Origin: Gibbula magus
Lineage: Eukaryota > Mollusca > Gastropoda > Trochida > Trochidae
Assembly (NCBI GenBank): GCA_936450465.1
Contig: OW388292.1
Coordinates: 10,683,756-10,747,755, forward strand
Length of the DNA: 64,000 nt
Direction of reading: 5' to 3'
Both the position numbers and the translations under genes were made by a program. Under the pieces are notes generated by a model. It was not told the DNA's origin, did no database searches, and saw only the letters and a list, made by a program, of their open reading frames with translations. Shown in pieces: positions 11,044 through 24,949 of the stretch (its first letter is position 1; every line of letters begins with the position of its first letter).

Positions 11044-11199
11044 ACTTAAATTACACTAAAAATAATGCTCGTTTATCCAAATTGCTTTAAAAAGTTAAAG
11101 AAATTAAATTTCTTCTTCAAAAATATGATGTGATGTGTAACTCTCCATTCCTGAAAAATAATGGAGTGAAAGAACAATAGGATGACGTCACAAGTGTAA

Positions 11200-11494
11200 T
11201 TTAAGCCGCTTTCAAGAGTATTTCACTTATATCGCGGCTGCTTAGTATTATGGCAGGGAGAAAGCCCGCAACGCCTTGTGGCTATGCATTGCGGTGAAAC
11301 CTGCGAGCATTAGCTGGAACTAGCGAACCATGGGTGGTACTGCACTGAAATTGAGTGTAGCATTGCACCCAAACCTGACTGCGTGTAGAACAGTTCTCTA
11401 CTGCAGACAAAGTTGCCGTGCCCCTGGCGGGATTCGAACCCCGGACCTCTTGATCCGAAGCCGAACGCGCTAACCACTGCGCTATCCCGCCCCC
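11200..11494 (-). mobile_element. tRNA-derived SINE
   Basis: Minus strand. The head at 11494-11421 starts GGGGCGGGATAGCGCAGTGG with an A box (TAGCGCAGTGG) and a perfect B box (GGTTCGAATCC). It is followed by a ~200-base body and a tail AATACTCTTGAAAGCGGC. Acceptor-stem pairing is lost, so this is not a tRNA gene. Other copies: 40633-40849 (minus) and the tail fragment at 470-602. Confidence 0.85.
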
Positions 11495-11917
11495 TTCTCG
11501 TTATGCTTTGTGTTGCTATTGGCGAAAGGTGTTTAGTAAAAATGGAAACTCTAGTACTGTTGTTCTTACCCGCAACGTCAGATTTGATTGTGAAGCACTT
11601 TCTTAACTTCTGATGGGTCGTGACACACATCTGCGAAGGAACAGCCATTGACGTTTGAAAGCAAATATAAGTGGAATTAAATTTACAACGACAGGTATTC
11701 CTTTAATCTTCCTGTTTTTTCGAATTTCATTTTGAACATCTGTGCTTTCAGAAATATTTGTATTCTTTTGATCCTATAATGTATGATCAGTTTGATCTAT
11801 GTTCAAATGTTACCGATTTAATAATGTTGGTATCAAATTAACACGTGTGTTACTGTTCACAAAAAGGCAAATGCTCTAGTGGCACGTGAAATATGGATCC
11901 CAATGACAGTACAATAC

Positions 11918-12109
11918 CTTTTGCTCTTTATGTTTCTTTGCTGTAACTGCGCAGGTGACCGTTTCCTTGGAGTAACTCGTAAAGCAACCTTTTCTCCTTG
12001 CTGTTAGCTGTTTACACATTTCAAATCCATAAGGTCGATATTTGTACCGAATCTGCATTGAAGAACCCAGTGAAATACATGTAAGTATCACTACCCACAT
12101 CATATTCAT
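11918..12109 (-). CDS. Possible signal-peptide first exon
   Basis: The frame opens with a typical secretory signal (MNMMWVVILTCISLGSS: hydrophobic core, small residues before the likely cleavage point), followed by a basic stretch with three cysteines. An AAG|GTATTG donor would end it at 11918 after exactly 64 codons (phase 0). It lies upstream of the four-repeat exon on the same strand, but that exon's acceptor is phase 1, so a direct join does not keep frame; an intermediate exon or another donor would be needed. It may be unrelated or spurious. Confidence 0.3.
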
Positions 12110-12185
12110 TTGTCAATCAAGTAAAAACTAAATGAAACTGAATGTGTATTTCGATTAGATACATTTTGGCGAACATTCAATGATT

Positions 12186-13335
12186 GGTTTATTAATTCAT
12201 AATGATATCTGGCTGCGTTATCAACAAAAGATCTGATACATTATCGTTTTCTTTGAATTATCTATGTGTGCAAAAAGATCTACCAGGACTATTTGATTGT
12301 GTAGGAGAACGATTGATTTCAATTGATATTTCAATTGATATTTCAAAAATTATATTTACAGCACTAAATTTCAAAAGCGAAACTGCATGAAATAAATGTT
12401 AGGTGAACTGCGCGACATGACGTGACTTGCCATGACGTAAATTGCTTATGTCTTTTCACTCCTAATTGTTGTCTCACATTTTACTTATTTGGGGAATAAA
12501 ATCCAACAGTTAAATCCGAGTTTATCACAATAATGAACTTGGACAGTTTATTTGCAATTCCAAGTTTCGGCATAAGGTACATGACATGCTAAAACAACAC
12601 TGGTATAAACTGATATACACTGCACGTGAGGATCTTTGACTATTCAGCTATCCAATTATGTCTCTTCTTTGTTTCTAAAAAACTTTGTGTATTTATAGAT
12701 ATTAGATATATTTTCTATATTTGCAGTGACTTTGGCATTTTAATTTAACGTCTAAGACCAAATGAATAAGGATTTGTTCAATTGTTGATGATTCCCCAAA
12801 TTGGCAATGTGGCTTCAATTCTACAAAGCTAGAATCAATACCCGTTAGCAACGTCTCAACGGTTGACGTTATGCGTATGATTTCTTTAAGCAAAACAAAG
12901 TTTACCCAACTGGTTAAGTACCTACTGTAAACAAAAATAATTATTACTTAAAAACTTACCGAATACATTAAAAATAACATATGAACGTCACAAGGTATTG
13001 TTTGAAGGAGTTTTGAAAATTATTTGGACACGAAAGACTCCTGCTTATTTTAAGATGAACGATCTTATCTTCTCGATTTAATGAACAGACTATAAAGGGA
13101 CATTTGCCTTTTTAAAAATTTATTGTTTTTTTTTATAAAAGATAAAAAAAAAATTGTCCGCTAGATTATTCATTTATTTATATAAGAATTTATTATTGAA
13201 ATAGGTCACCACCATTTGGAGAATATAAGACGGATTATAATGGGACATTTGCCTTTTTTAAAATATTTATAATGCTATTTATGATAAAAGATAATTTAGA
13301 TAAAGATGATGATGATAATTGTGTTTCTGTCTTTT
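12186..13335 (+). repeat. Segmental duplication A, copy 1 (left part)
   Basis: Aligns with 17640-19560: TATCTGGCTGCGTTATCAAC versus TGTCTGGCTGTATTATCAAC, GATACATTATCGTTTTCTTT versus GATACAGTATCGTTTTCTTT, then GGCAATGTGGC.TCAAT and CTCTCAACGGTTGAC-type matches. Non-coding as far as can be seen. Confidence 0.75.
13085..13335 (+). repeat. Local tandem duplication of ~130 bp
   Basis: Two adjacent copies share GGGACATTTGCCTTTTT, TTGTCCGCTAGATTATT and AAGAATTTATTATT. The first ends in ATAGGTCACCACCATTTGG; in the second that same point is interrupted by the satellite element, whose far side continues GGTCAACACCATTTGG at 15335. Confidence 0.75.
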
Positions 13336-13379
13336 GTCCGCTAGATTATTTATTTATTAAGAATTTATTATTAAAAATA

Positions 13380-15334
13380 GAGCCATGGGCTCTGTAGCTC
13401 ATCACGATTTGATTTATTATCTAAGGTTGAATATCTAAGTTATCTCAAGTAATACATTGTTAACAAGCAAAAAATAGGTTTTTAGATCATGACCCCTGTG
13501 ACTCGTATTTGGAGTCACAGGGTCACCAATCCTACAATTAAGAATCACCTTTGATCAAAGAGCCTCTACACAACTGTTCAGCTCTCTAGACCTTTTGGAA
13601 CTTGAGAAGAAGATGAAAATAGGTTTTTAAGGATGTGATCCCAGTGACCCCATTCGGGGTCACGGGGTCACGAAATCAACAATTTTGAATCCCCATTGGC
13701 CAAGGAGTCTGCACACAACTTTTCAGCTCCCTAGACCTTTTGGAACTGGAGAAGAAGATGAAAATAGGTTTTTAAGGATGTGACCCCTGTGACCCAATTT
13801 GGGGTCATGGGGTCATGGGGTCACGAAATCTACAATTTAGAATCCCCAATGGCCAAGGAGTCTGCACACAACTTTTCAGCTCTCTAGACCTTTTGGAACT
13901 GGAAAAGAAGATGAAAATAGGTTTTTAAGGATGTGACCCTGTGACCCGATTTGGGGTCACGGGGTCACGAAATCTACAATTTAGAATCCCCATTGGCCAA
14001 GGAGTCTGCACACAACTTGTCAGCTCTCTAGACCTTTTTGAACTGGAGAAGAAGATTAAAATAGGTTTTTAACGAAGTGACCCCTGTGACCTCATTTGAG
14101 GTCACGGGGTCACGAAATCTACAATTTAGAATCCCCATTGGCCAAGGAGTATGCACACAACTTTTCAGCTCTCTAAACCTTTTGGAACTGGAGATAAAGA
14201 TGATAATAGGTTTTTAAGGATGTGACCCCTGTGACCCCGTTTGGGGTCACGGGGTCACGAAATCTACAATTTAGAATCCCCATTGGCCAAGGAGTCTCCA
14301 CATAACTTTTCAGCTCTCTAGACCTTTTGGAACTGGAGAAGAAGATGATAATAGGTTTTTAAGGATGTGACCCTGTGACCCCATTTGGGGTCAAGGGGTC
14401 ACGAATTCTACAATTTAGAATCCCCATTGGCCAAGGAGTCTGCACACAACTTTTCAGCTCTCTAGACCTTTTGGAACTGGAGAAGAAGATGATAATAGGT
14501 TTTTAAGGATGTGACCCCTGTGACCCCATTTGGGGTCACGGGGTCACGAAATCTATAATTTAGAATCTCCATTGGCCAAGGAGTCTGCACACAACTTGTC
14601 AGCTCTCTAGACCTTTTGGAACTGGAGAAGAAGATGATAATAGGTTTTTAAGGATGTGACCCTGTGACCCCATTTGGGGTCAAAGGGTCACGAAATCTAC
14701 AATTTTGAATCCCCATTGGCCAAGGAGTCTGCACACAACTTTTCAGCTCTCTAGATCTTTTGGAACTGGAGAAGAAGATGATAATAGGTTTTTTAAGGAT
14801 GTGACCCCTGTGACCCGATTTGGGGTCACGGGGTCACGAAATCTACAATTTAGAATCCCCATTGGCCAAGGAGTCTGCACACAACTTGTCAGCTCTCTAG
14901 ACCTTTTTGAACTGGAGAAGAAGATTAAAATAGGTTTTTAACGAAGTGACCCCTGTGACCTCATTTGAGGTCACGGGGTCACGAAATCTACAATTTAGAA
15001 TCCCCATTGGCCAAGGAGTATGCACACAACTTTTCAGCTCTCTAGACCTGTTGGAACTGGAGAAGAAGATGAAAATAGGTTTTTAAGGATGTGACCCCTG
15101 TGACCCAATTTGGGGTCACGGGGTCACGAAATCTACAATTAAGAGTCGCCATTGGCCAAGGAGTCTGACATAAAATTTCAGCTCTGTGGAGTCATTGGTT
15201 CTGGAGAAGAAGACGAAAAAGCGAAAAGTTTACAGAATGGACGGATGGACGGATGGACGGATGGACGGACGCCGGACACCATGCCATGCCATAAGCCCAT
15301 CGGGCCTTTCAGGCCATATGAGCTATAAAAAAAA
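13380..15334 (+). mobile_element. Mobile element built on a ~145-bp satellite
   Basis: Left end GAGCCATGGGCTCTGTAGCT; right end CGGGCCTTTCAGGCCATATG then AGCTATAAAA; the short AGCTCAT/ATGAGCT ends are inverted. Inside are about 12 units spaced 143-153 bp (GGCCAAGG at 13698, 13851, 13994, 14140, 14285...), each with a GGTCACGGGGTCACGAAATC phrase, then a (TGGACGGA)n tract. Units around 14016-14160 recur almost identically ~870 bases later, a six-unit higher-order repeat. Relatives: 8840-9172 and 53590-54612. There is no transposase; mobility is inferred from repeated ends and the visible empty site at 13186. Confidence 0.8.
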
Positions 15335-15546
15335 GGTCAACACCATTTGGAGACTATGAGAGCATATTCCTGGAAATTGGCACATACACTTCCTTGAATT
15401 AAACTGTAAATATATTCATTCAATATCATAAGATACCCTTTTTAAGAACCGTATAGGAGATAATATTCTTACTTTTGTATTACATTTATACTGAAGTGTT
15501 TCTCATCGGCACTATACACTTATACGTTCAAAATTACTTTCAGTGG

Positions 15547-15826
15547 CTAAACGTGATCTATAAGTGTCTCAAAGGGATCCTTAAGTGTTTCAAAGCGACC
15601 CTGTTTCAAAGTAACCCATAAGTGTCCTACAGTGATCCATAAGTGTCTCAAAGTGATCCATAAGTGTCTCAAAGTGACCAATAAGTGTCTCAAAGTGATC
15701 AATAAGTGTCTCAAAGTGACCAATAAGTGTCTCAAAGTGATCAATAAGTGTCTCAAAGTGATCAATAAGTGTCTAAAAGTGATACATACACGTCTCAAAG
15801 TGATACATAAGTGGCCAACTACGTAA
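15547..15826 (+). repeat. 21-bp minisatellite
   Basis: About 12 units of ATAAGTGTCTCAAAGTGATCA with A/C and T/C variants. Because 21 is a multiple of three, frames on both strands stay open; these are not genes. A short diverged version occurs at 19575-19640 in the paralogous segment, so the seed predates the duplication and was amplified here. Confidence 0.9.
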
Positions 15827-16280
15827 AAGTACCGTTACGGTACATTTTGCTACGTGTGTTTGTATAAATAATAACGCTGGCAATATGTTACCACTAAGCA
15901 ATAATACAGTACATAAGGTCTGATAATTTAGTTGACACTGACACTAAGTTTAAAATAAGCACCCACTGAGACACAGAGTACTTTGTTTTAACAGTTATGT
16001 CTCATAAACTGTCACTGTATTACCTTCCGATGACACTAAGGATACTAACCACAGCTAAAATTTGCATATGCGAATTGTTCAAGCTAAGTGTTCAAGAAAT
16101 GATCATTTGGAAGTATATTTAAACTTTGCATTATATATGTTTAAATAAGTCCTACTGTAGTGACACTGAATGACAACAGTCGAAGACTATATGTTCTTGT
16201 GTGTCCGTAATTGTTTTGCAGAATGAGAATATCAATGTTCCATCTGGGCTATATGTACACCTTGTTTATATCGATCACAC
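15827..16280 (+). repeat. Segmental duplication A, copy 1 (right part)
   Basis: Aligns with 19640-20110 (GACACTAAGGAT.CTAAC, ACCACAGCTAAAAT.TGCAT, CATATATGTTTAAAT, GAATATCAATGTTCCATCTG versus AAATATTAATGTTCAATCCG). Non-coding. Confidence 0.75.
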
Positions 16281-16593
16281 TTACGCTAATTTAACTTTGT
16301 GCATTTTTCGCAACTACGTTAATGTTTCATTACAACATGGTTCACTACGTGTAGCTATTTAAGCATGGTTTATCTTAGTTCAGCGTAATTATACTTACTT
16401 AAGAGTAGTTAGATGTATAGATGTGTAGATGCGTCAATAACAAACCTATCAACACGTAATTTAAATGTTGTGATAACGTAGACAGCCGTACTAACACCTA
16501 GTCTTCTGTTCTGAAACGTTCTTCAACTTAAATGATACCAGTGTCGTTTACTGTAGTATAACGTAGTCAAACGTAGTACGACGTACTAGACTG

Positions 16594-17325
16594 TATACAT
16601 ACCAAAAATAGTGTTGCACCCCCAAGTTTTGTCACCAGTAAAAGTTGTCTGATCAGAAAGTTGACAATGTTTCAGGACAATCAACTTTGTGATATGACAG
16701 AAGCATTATCTACCAGTTTAACGAAGAAAATTTCATTCAGATAATGTTTCACAACTTTGTGATATTTGCATTCATAAAATTTTGTGTCCAGGAACAAGAA
16801 TTGTTACACTGAAAATTGAAAGTTAGCATTGGTTGTTCTTATGTAATCAGTTCCATTCTTTCAAGTGAACTGATGAACCTTTAGTAACTTACTTTTAACC
16901 AAACGTCACTCGTTAAAGCAGTATGAACCTTCAAAGTAAGATTGTTTGGAAAAAGACAAATTTGAACAAAGTTGCTTACTGACGATATTCGGTCTGTATT
17001 ACTGTAATGACACCTCTAAATCACAAAGATGTGTTTGATTAACGACTCGAACTCATAACATGGTTATAATTGGGATAACACTACCTTCAATAGTACAAAT
17101 TCGCATAGTTTCGGCACAGGAACAATAGTTATTTGGGTAAAAAATGCAAATTTAGTCGTAAGTGAATGAATATCGTATGAATATGTTTCTTCGAAGACAT
17201 TAGTCATTAAGTATCATATCTTTATGTCTTTAGTGTTTAATTCAATACATATCTCCTAAAAGTGCCACAGCATCACATTTTCGATATGAATGTAGGGGGG
17301 TGCAACACCTTTTTTGCTATGTATA
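16594..17325. mobile_element. MITE-like element with ~30-bp inverted ends
   Basis: The left end TATACATACCAAAAATAGTG runs on into TTGCACCCCC; the right end is its reverse complement with a few changes (GGGGGTGCAACACC...TTTTTTGCTATGTATA). The 0.7-kb interior has no coding frame. TA at the ends would suit a Tc1/mariner-type MITE. It lies between the two copies of duplication A. Confidence 0.7.
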
Positions 17326-17639
17326 TTTAAACGAAGTAAAACGGACTTAAATACCTAGTAATGTGTAGTTTTTTCGGGGACAAGTTGTAATACGTTTAAG
17401 TACATTCTCAACTAGGTTTAACTGCAATTAGCTAATTTCAAAATTTCAAATCATTACGTCCAAGTTTCCATAAACGTAGTTAAAAAAAGCTAAACTTTGA
17501 ACATTTTCAAAAGTAAATCACAAACTACGTTTTTCTCATGTCTATGTCTCGTTTTGAATATGGATAACCAAAGTTTACTACGGATTTCTAGGCTTACGTA
17601 CAGTTAACTACGTTACGATTGGAAGCGAAACGTTTTAAT

Positions 17640-20110
17640 TAACATTTATTAATTCGAAATGTTGTCTGGCTGTATTATCAACAGAAGATTATCTGATACA
17701 GTATCGTTTTCTTTCCATTATTTACTTGTGAAAAATATTCTATCAGGACTATAACAAATTGTTGGAAGACGTTAAGAGAGAAGATCTACATGCTTACTTC
17801 ACGAAGGTGGCTCCAGTCCATTTAAGTCGTCATTAAGAATGTTGAAAAGTAGTTATAAATATAAGGTCTACCTTGAGTCATTTATCTTATTATTATCATT
17901 ATATAATTTAACTTTTTAATTTTATTGTTGTCATCACTTATTTTATTTTAGTTTTTAGAAGTTTCAAATGATTTAATTGTTTCTATCATGCACATATATT
18001 TAACGACTTACTTTATCGAAGCTCCAATTCCTAAAGAGAAAAAATGGGTTCATAAGTAACTAATATTGTTTATAAAAGCACATGTATTCTAAATTCAAAT
18101 CCAGATCTAGAGCAACCTCAACTTAGGGTAAAATAAAAAAGTAAATCAAATGTTTATTTATGAACTCACATTATTACCATCGTGTAACAATAAGATCATA
18201 TCTATCATATAATGCAATAGAAAATATTTAACTACTTTCCTCTACGGATATAATAATAACATAGAATAAACCACTGACTGTTAATGAACCCACATTATTA
18301 CCCATAACTTAAGATGCTATATATAACAACATAAAAAACAATAATTCCTGATCCAATCACATAATAACCATATTTAAATGATGTTATGAAATATAAACTA
18401 CCGGTTGCTGATATATTCACATACTCACCTTCATCAAGGATATGGTCATAACAATAACACACCGTTGATTGATAATCTTGCAATATCAATATCATCTAAG
18501 GGTATTAAAGTTTTTCATAAAGTAGTTTCGGCTTCAGGTACTTTACACATGTACAACTGAAACTGACCTTAAATAATCAGCATATGACGTTCATGGATCA
18601 TTCAGCGGCCAGGACCGAATGCTGAAGATTTGATAAATAAACATTTGATTATTCCTTGACTCTGGCAATGTGGCCTCAATCTCATAAAAAAACAAGAATT
18701 ATTTCTCGTTTGTGAGTGAGTGAGTTATTGTTTAACGCCGCTTCGGCAGTATCGGAGCCATTTGCGGCGAGATATTTAAGTTAATTGATTAGTTTTAAAA
18801 TTATTGCAAAAGCAAAAAATAATGAGACAAAGGCCATACAAAACATCAACAAAATATCACAATTTTGTTAAAAGCTGACAGAAAAGATAACATTTACACA
18901 TATATTGACTGCTTTCAAAAAGTCTTTCTCGTTTGTTAATCTTTCTTTATATATATTAAAATTTAATATTTATATTTAAATTTATTTAGATGTATAACTT
19001 ATACACTGAATTCGTAATGTATAGCTGTGAATTCTCTCAACGGTTGACTATGAATAAATAAAGGGATGTACCGCACCCAAACACCCATCCTCGTTCCGGG
19101 CCGAATTCTGGCTTGGGAAATAAAGAAAAGACAGTCAGTAGCATACATAATTTAAGCCAGATATATTCCCTATCGTTGAATGCAAAAATATCAAAATCGG
19201 TTCATTTGTGGCCATGCTACATTGATTGAAACTCGAGAAAATACCATTTTGTCCCGAGTACGCCAAAATTCTGCCTCAAAATCACTGCTTCCGAGCGGAG
19301 AAATTAGGAATATTTAGATGGAAGACGTGCTGTCGACTACAAACATAACCATATCGTAATCGCTAGGCAATTTGATTTCGTATCCTGACTCTTCAAATGC
19401 AATGCCAGCCCCTGTGGTGATTACTGTAAGCATAACGAAGTTGACGCAGATTGGTTAAGTGTTGACTGTAACATAATGAATTATTGTTTGCAAAAAATGT
19501 TTTTTTTTATTTAACGTGCACGAGATGATGATTGTGTTTCTGCCTTTTGATTGAAGTATATTAAAATGATTAAAACAATGTCTCAAAGTGATACATATAT
19601 GTCTAAAACTGATACTTAAATACCTAAAAGTGTTACTAAGGTACATCCTGCTTTGGCTTTTTGTATAAATAACACAGGACATTTGTTGACACCTCTTCTA
19701 GAGACTTTCTGTTCGACACAACACATTGATGATGATGAAATTAACATTGACACTGAGTCATAGCATATTGATTCAAAAGTAATTACATGTATACTTAAGT
19801 ACCTCATTGTGACACAGAGTACTTTGTATTGACACTTAAGTGTAACACATTGTCACTCTCGTATTAGCTCCCGATAACACTAAGGATCCTAACATATACC
19901 ACAGCTAAAATATGCATGTAAAAATAGTGTTCTAGAAAGGATCATCAAAAGTTGATTTATTATCTTACATCATATATGTTTAAATGTGTCCCACTGCAGT
20001 GAAACTGCATGAATCAATCGAAGACCATAGCTTCTTTTGTGCTTGTTATTGTTAGCTGGGTGCAAATATTAATGTTCAATCCGGGCTACACCTACCTAAT
20101 ATCAATCGTT
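17640..20110 (+). repeat. Segmental duplication A, copy 2
   Basis: The counterpart of 12186-13335 plus 15827-16280. It lacks the 145-bp satellite element but has gained the SINE at 18714-18924. No gene is supportable within it; long A/T runs dominate 17850-18560. Confidence 0.75.
18714..18924 (-). mobile_element. SINE insertion with 12-bp target duplication
   Basis: Flanked on both sides by TTTCTCGTTTGT (18702-18713 and 18925-18936). On the minus strand it ends GAAGCGGCGTTAAACAATAA then (CTCA)n, the same tail as the tRNA-derived SINEs in this window. The corresponding place in the paralogous copy lacks it. Its 5' part shows no clear tRNA boxes. Confidence 0.85.
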
Positions 20111-20609
20111 TAATGAAATAATTTGGAATGGGTTAATTAAACCACAACGGGGAGAAAAAGAAAGAAATGAAAGGAGCTTCCGACTGAGATTGAATGAGAG
20201 TGATATATGTGATATATCTCTCCCAGACACACACACACAAACTCAGTGTCAGTGGACTCGTCTATGGCGATTTTTGAATGTCCTATTCATTATTGACAAA
20301 CGGTATAACAAGCCCATAAACCTCGCACTGATGAGAGTGCAAACATAGAGTCAGATCTCAAATACCGAAGCTTGAGGCTGGATAGTTTAAGCAATGGTTT
20401 GCAAATTGGACAGATTACTTGCATCATTTGATTTCCTTGAGTTCAGTCCATGAACTCTCCTTAGAGGTTTCTCTCGTTCTGTGAACTTCACATGATATTG
20501 ATTCTTTGAAAACAACGGAAATAAATTTCATAATTTCATTTCTATTTTATATCTGGCTATACAGAACTAAGCTGGGTATATGAAAGTGTTTACATTAAAA
20601 ATTTAGATA

Positions 20610-22600
<1,991 letters not shown>

Positions 22601-23437
22601 TTTTACCTACATATCAATCAGGATTAAACATCAATAATTTCATTATGGAACACATTGAGTTAAGTACGTTTCGTCTGATTTAAACTACCGAAACTTACCA
22701 CCACATTGTTACGGATCTAATGAAACAACAAAACCAGTAGAAGTTTAAAATGAAGTGTTTCTAATTCTTCCTCGATCATTACACTGGTTCCCCTTATATT
22801 TATTTTAATAACCAATTTTACTCTCCAGGAATTCAAAATCAGTAAAGGTCAAAGATAAACATTTCGGACGTTAATTTCTAATGTGTTTACCCTTTTATTT
22901 TTCCATTATTATATTGTAAAATGTAATTCATAATATCAAAACCTGTTTCCAAACGAATTTAAAGATGCATATTTGAGGCAAAAATTACAAAAGTTGTATG
23001 ACGTCATCCTACAATTGCTTTAGCGTTAATGCAAACCCTGCATTGATACTTGTTTATTAACGGGGATGTGGGTGGACCCTTCCCTAATTTTCAACCGTCT
23101 ACAAGTTTTCAATCAATGAATTGTGACAACAATTTGCGAATAAAAATGAAAAATGGTGATTCTTGTAATTTGTCAATTTTCAGACGTTTAGATTTTAAGT
23201 GTTTGTTTTTCATAAAGGCGATGACCGATATTAATTAAAAGCAGTTATACGACCTCTGTTTCACTTGTCCGGTAGTGTAAATCTGATTGGTTAACAACAT
23301 GAAAAGCAACACATACAGGTTTCTGAACAAAAGTTTGTTACATTGTGATGTTTGGATGACAATTGAAAATGTAAACAGTGATTACAAGTTTATTTTTATT
23401 TTATTGTAGCACTATTTGATATCAGAAGAAAGTACAT
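22601..23437. other. No supportable gene
   Basis: AT-rich. A 62-codon frame at 23050 shows nothing recognisable. Confidence 0.4.
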
Positions 23438-24690
23438 TCAATAAGGAGTATTTCCGCCTTTTGCGTTTCTCATTGTCTTTATTCGTTTAGGCATCGATTC
23501 GTAGAGATGGCGACAGGTATCTTTCGATACAGAATATCAATGTTTCTTTACCAAATTCCAGAGCTCCTGGTTTGAAGTATGCATTTCCCTGGCAACTCTC
23601 TACCTGGGAAAACTAGACACTCACACTGTGTTTTGAGGTTATTGCTGATCTCAGTCTGATATTATGGGAATTAAGGGTACAAGACACTTTTTGAAGAATG
23701 CCGGTGCCATTTGCTGACATGAGTCCCCAAACACGGACCTCGGGTGGGTGATTTACAGTCACCTGGGAACAATAACTTCGTCATCACTCATTCTGGAAAC
23801 GAGTCCTGTTCATACGGCGAACTTTGCACATATGCAATATTGCTTATGGTAGTAATACACACACGTGAGTAAAAGTAAATTTGCTATGCGTTCATATGTG
23901 TTTAGTTTCTGCCTATGCAAATGGGCTTCCAACTATTTTAATATATGAATACAGAATTCCCGAAACATGACAATTACTATTTATTAGATGTAAACTAAAT
24001 AAATGACATTAATTTATATATGTCAACATTGTTTTGACTATGTCGCCCTAATTATATAATGAAAATAGGAAAGTCAGATGGATTTCGAAGGTCATCGCGT
24101 GCAAGAAGGAGATTATCCTATATATGGAGAATTTGAAAAACAATATTAAGTTTCTAAAGTTCTCTAATATATTTTCACAACTTGTGTGAAGTCACTATGT
24201 CTGTATACGACGAATTTTTACTAGAAAAGTGAAAATACCATATTTACTCACGGGAGTAAAAATTTGCACCTGCCCCTAACAAGGTGCAAATTTGCTTACG
24301 GTAGTGAAAAATTTGCTTAAGGCAGTAAAATATACATATGTGTAAATGCGTCCATACGGCGAAGTTTGCTCATATGAGCAAATTTGCATATGTGTAATAC
24401 TTTACTCATATGCAAACGCTGTATAAACAGGGCTTTACTTTCATCCGACGCCTATTGCTAAAACATGTGAAAATCCATTCATCGGAGAATAGCACACGGT
24501 TTCGATCCTGCCCCTGAAAGTTTATGTGTCTTCGTTCCCATTCCCTCCTCAGTTATCTCTGCCCTGCATTCAAAGGGGTTTTCTACAAGGTCCATGTCAT
24601 TTCATCCCAAATGAGGAGTGATAATCCGAGTTCTTTCACTTAAAGTAAATTTTCTTTGCCGTGCCATATTTACTCCATCAAATATTGAAA
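23438..24690 (-). pseudogene. Tc1/mariner-type transposase relic
   Basis: Minus strand, in pieces. Near 24510-24440 the frame reads NRVLFSDE then WIFTCFSNRRRMKVK, the region of the second catalytic Asp in Tc1-like transposases. Near 23770-23700 it reads VNHPPEVRVWGLMSANGTG, the HP..VWG block. At the 3' end it reads LYESMPKRIKTMRNAKGGNT then PY and stop at 23438-23440, the usual Tc1 C terminus. Between these are stops and frameshifts, and a MITE (23805-24433) splits it. The N-terminal helix-turn-helix part and the terminal repeats were not found. Confidence 0.75.
23805..24433. mobile_element. MITE inserted in the Tc1-like relic
   Basis: Ends CCTGTTCATACGGCG and (reverse complement of the right end) CCTGTTTATACAGCG. 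The subterminal zones are rich in palindromic GCAAATTTGC and CATATG motifs. The transposase frame reads up to both edges, which places the insertion. No coding capacity. Confidence 0.65.
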
Positions 24691-24949
24691 ACCAGTTGTC
24701 TGAGACAATTCTGCAAATGAATAAAAAATATGATTTTGATAATATATTGATAAAATATGTCATTAGCAATATATCAAATTGAGCAAACGGGACACCATGT
24801 TGTGAAACCCTCTAAAGGATCTGCATAGGTTTTAATATGGTTTTCTAAATCAGTAGTGAGCTTTTTACATTGAAGAGCAATGATTTTATTGAAGAAATAT
24901 GTTGTTTGAATATTTAAAAAAAGATTTAACCATAAATTATAAGATGAAT

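Noticed and set aside
11421..11494. tRNA gene on the minus strand
   Set aside because: A and B boxes are good but the acceptor stem does not pair, and body plus tail recur at other SINE copies.
15547..15826. 83- and 64-codon overlapping frames
   Set aside because: Both arise from the 21-bp minisatellite; no start context or domain.
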